Assembly (NCBI GenBank): GCA_001831055.1
Contig: MIDO01000020.1
Span: forward strand, 1 to 7,646
DNA: 7,646 nucleotides
Direction of reading: 5' to 3'
From: Verrucomicrobia bacterium GWC2_42_7
Lineage (GTDB): Bacteria > Verrucomicrobiota > Verrucomicrobiia > Opitutales > GWC2-42-7-A
The translations under genes and the position numbers were made by a program. Shown piece after piece: positions 6,092-7,646 of the stretch. How positions within the stretch are numbered: the stretch's first letter is position 1; the number at the start of each line of letters is the position of its first letter. The notes beneath the pieces are model-generated. The model was not told where the DNA came from. It was given only the letters and a program-made list of their open reading frames with translations, and searched no databases.

Positions 6092-6283
6092 TTAATTATT
6101 CATAAGCCGGAGAGGCTTAAGTTCCTCTGATTTAGCAAAAGTTACAGTGATCAACCTATTTTCAAAAAAACCACTCATTTTATCAGGAGAGGCAAAATTT
6201 GGTAATTCAAAAGAGCGCTCAAAATGACAGTTAGGCTCAATAATATCATCCCCTTGTTTATCTTTTCTTTTTAAGCGAGCTTT
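6092..6283 (-). pseudogene. Hsp20 small heat-shock protein remnant (C-terminal part)
   Basis: The open frame, bounded upstream by TAA at 6284-6286 and ending in TAA at 6092-6094, reads ARLKRKDKQGDD, then HFERSFELPNFASPDKMSGF and FENRLITVTFAKSEELKPLR. This follows the Hsp20/alpha-crystallin C-terminal consensus: FxRSFxLP, a DxDKI-like step, then xNGxLxITxxK. No start codon precedes the conserved part. The N-terminal half of the alpha-crystallin domain is not recognisable upstream, although another frame holds KPENLISKLDKVLH, which might be decayed coding sequence. Hsp20 proteins are ATP-independent holdases; this copy cannot make one. Confidence 0.7.
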
Positions 6284-6486
6284 TTAAAAAACCGAATGGA
6301 GAACTTTATCCAATTTACTGATTAAATTTTCAGGCTTTTATGCTATTCATGTTCCATATCTTCTCTTTCTTACTGATTAGACAGTATTTTTACCTTAAAA
6401 GGTTCAACTTTTTTTATTTTTTTTAATGATAATTTTCTTGGATTTTTGTTGGGAATTGAGCATTTAAAATTTACCTCTGAGCAACG

Positions 6487-6571
6487 ATCTCCTTTTCGGA
6501 AAGGGGATTGGGAAAAACGCTTTTGGGGGACCAAAAGCGTTTCCCCAAGTTTCCCTTTTCCCCCAAGTTTC
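6487..6571. repeat. Hairpin pair with adjacent direct repeat
   Basis: First hairpin: ATCTCCTTT (6487-6495) with AAAGGGGAT (6500-6508), one G-T wobble, loop TCGG. Second hairpin: AAACGCTTTTGG (6515-6526) with CCAAAAGCGTTT (6531-6542), perfect, loop GGGA, extendable by GGG/CCC across a two-base bulge. Then CCCCAAGTTTC occurs twice (6543-6553 and 6561-6571), 18 bases apart. The layout of a small and a large hairpin echoes the A/B/C family, but the sequence does not align convincingly, so it is listed as a separate element. Confidence 0.7.
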
Positions 6572-6646
6572 ACAAAAAAATTGTCTTGCCTTAAGGGTGG
6601 GATTGAAATACACGTTCTTGTCAGACTATCGATGGAATAGGCGTTT

Positions 6647-6674
6647 TTGCTAACAAGTAGTACGGAATAATAAT
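6647..6674 (+). promoter_or_regulatory. Weak candidate promoter of the response regulator
   Basis: TTGCTA (6647-6652) is followed after 16 bases by AATAAT (6669-6674), about 30 bases before the start codon. Both boxes deviate from consensus, and the region is AT-rich, so confidence is low. Confidence 0.2.
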
Positions 6675-6701
6675 TGTTTTTATACGTAATCTTAAAAAAC
6701 T

Positions 6702-7646
6702 ATGATTTCACCATTAAGATATCCGACTAAGTTAGTTTTTATTGATGACGACGAGTTTTTTTTGGATTCGCTTGCGTCAATCATGAATTTCTCAACGCAC
6801 CCAACGTCACAAGAATACTATACAAATCCGAAGGAAGCATTGGATGTTATTAATAGAAATGCGAGTCCTTCTGCGGTAAGTAGGTGTTTGGAGTATCATA
6901 CTCCTGACCACATAATGTCAGAAAAACTGGAAGTCAGCCTCTCTCATTTGATCGAGGAAGCTTATAATCCAGATCGATTTGGCAACATATCTGTTGTTTT
7001 TGCGGATTATGATATGGACCTTATGCATGGATTGGATCTATTAGGGGCCATTAACGATAGTAATATCATAAAAGTCCTCATTTCTGGACGATTGACGAAT
7101 GAGGATGCGGTAAATGCTTTTAACAAGGGGCAAATTAACGGCTTTTTTGAAAAAACGCCTGCCTTATTTAATCAACTAGAGAAATTTGTTTATTCCAGCA
7201 TTAATAACTATTTTCTGCGCCTGACAGATAAATTGCGCTTTTTCCTTAAAAATTCTTCGGCTCCGTTGACTACTTTGGAGGACTCTCAATTCGAAGTCTT
7301 TTTCGAACAATTGTTAGCTAGAGAAGGGATTGTAGAATATTATGCAATTGAAAACCCAGGCAGCTTTTTACTTATCAACAAAGATAGGCAAATCAAGATG
7401 CTCTGGACACGATCTCAATCGCAACAAGATGCACTCGCTTTCCTGGCGCAACAAAGAGGCCTAGACAAGGGAACCGTCAAATCCATAGAACGGGGTGAAT
7501 TGATCGTTTGTCGTCCATATGATTTCGATCTTTCTTCACGCAATGAAAAAGATTTTATGGAATGCCTAAAACCCGCTACACCCTTAAAAGGATCAGAAAT
7601 CTATTATGTTGCCGAGGATGAAGACCTTTCATCCCTCTCGATCAAT
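6702..7646 (+). CDS. Response regulator with receiver domain and long C-terminal region, partial at window end
   Basis: 315 codons without a stop up to the window edge. The N-terminal receiver (about 10-165) has the whole phosphorylation set: the acidic cluster Asp15-17 (VFIDDDE), a phosphoacceptor most likely Asp102 in VVFADYDMDLMHG, the switch Ser128 in VLISGRLT and Lys151 in FFEKTP. The distance from the acidic cluster to the phosphoacceptor is about 85 residues, against roughly 40-45 in ordinary receivers. About 40 residues (around 53-95, NASPSAVSRCLEYHTPDH onward to NPDRF) are thus inserted. Residues 170-315 carry no HTH, GGDEF or kinase motif; VEYYAIENPGSFLLINKDRQ (about 208-227) looks like a small sensor- or scaffold-like domain. 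I recall similar receiver proteins in Legionella-type bacteria, from memory only. No partner kinase is in view. The ATG at 6702 begins the receiver naturally but lacks a Shine-Dalgarno site. Confidence 0.85.
   Translation, partial: MISPLRYPTKLVFIDDDEFFLDSLASIMNFSTHPTSQEYYTNPKEALDVINRNASPSAVSRCLEYHTPDHIMSEKLEVSLSHLIEEAYNPDRFGNISVVFADYDMDLMHGLDLLGAINDSNIIKVLISGRLTNEDAVNAFNKGQINGFFEKTPALFNQLEKFVYSSINNYFLRLTDKLRFFLKNSSAPLTTLEDSQFEVFFEQLLAREGIVEYYAIENPGSFLLINKDRQIKMLWTRSQSQQDALAFLAQQRGLDKGTVKSIERGELIVCRPYDFDLSSRNEKDFMECLKPATPLKGSEIYYVAEDEDLSSLSIN

Noticed and set aside
6370..6640. Frames of 64-67 codons on both strands
   Set aside because: They consist largely of translated hairpins and poly-A/T stretches; no start signal or family resemblance.

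Overview
The window is AT-rich bacterial DNA with long, decayed intergenic stretches. It holds two intact housekeeping-type genes (a ClpP protease subunit and the GTPase TypA/BipA), an exported SAM-methyltransferase-like gene, the first 315 codons of a response regulator, and at least three gene remnants (an IS30-family transposase, a leucine-rich-repeat protein and an Hsp20 heat-shock protein). The TypA sequence reads to me like the alphaproteobacterial type. The AT richness, pseudogenes, transposase debris, LRR remnant and a receiver protein resembling ones I recall from Legionella-like bacteria suggest an intracellular, probably amoeba- or protist-associated bacterium, such as a Holosporales-type symbiont. 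The ClpP resembles forms I associate with other amoeba symbionts such as environmental Chlamydiae as much as canonical alphaproteobacterial ClpP, so the lineage is an inference.

Layout. 1-657: no complete gene; a possible C-terminal tail of a gene entering from the left, one partial and one full copy of a hairpin repeat, and a separate element (446-531) that could fold into a multi-stem RNA. 658-1671 (minus): exported methyltransferase-like protein. 1782-2170 (plus): dead C-terminal half of an IS30-type transposase. 2268-2861 (plus): clpP. 2877-2983: repeat copy A. 3174-3381 (plus): frameshifted LRR remnant. 3488-3521: dyad of the GTCATCCCCGC type. 3576-5405 (minus): typA. 5598-5713: repeat copy B. 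5825-6283 (minus): a small doubtful ORF and the C-terminal piece of an hsp20 gene. 6487-6571: another hairpin pair plus a direct repeat. 6702-end (plus): response regulator, cut by the window edge.

The most notable signal is a dispersed intergenic repeat of about 105-115 bp (copies A, B and C, and a stub D). It is built of consecutive hairpins. Arm sequences differ between copies while base pairing is kept, including a compensatory G-C to C-G swap, and the first hairpin carries a GNRA-type loop in all three full copies. Each copy lies downstream of a real or candidate reading frame, on the same strand. This suggests an element that acts as RNA at the 3' side of transcripts, or a miniature mobile element that tends to settle there. 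The genes do not form an operon. ClpP, TypA and the Hsp20 remnant share a stress and protein-quality theme, but they are independent units.
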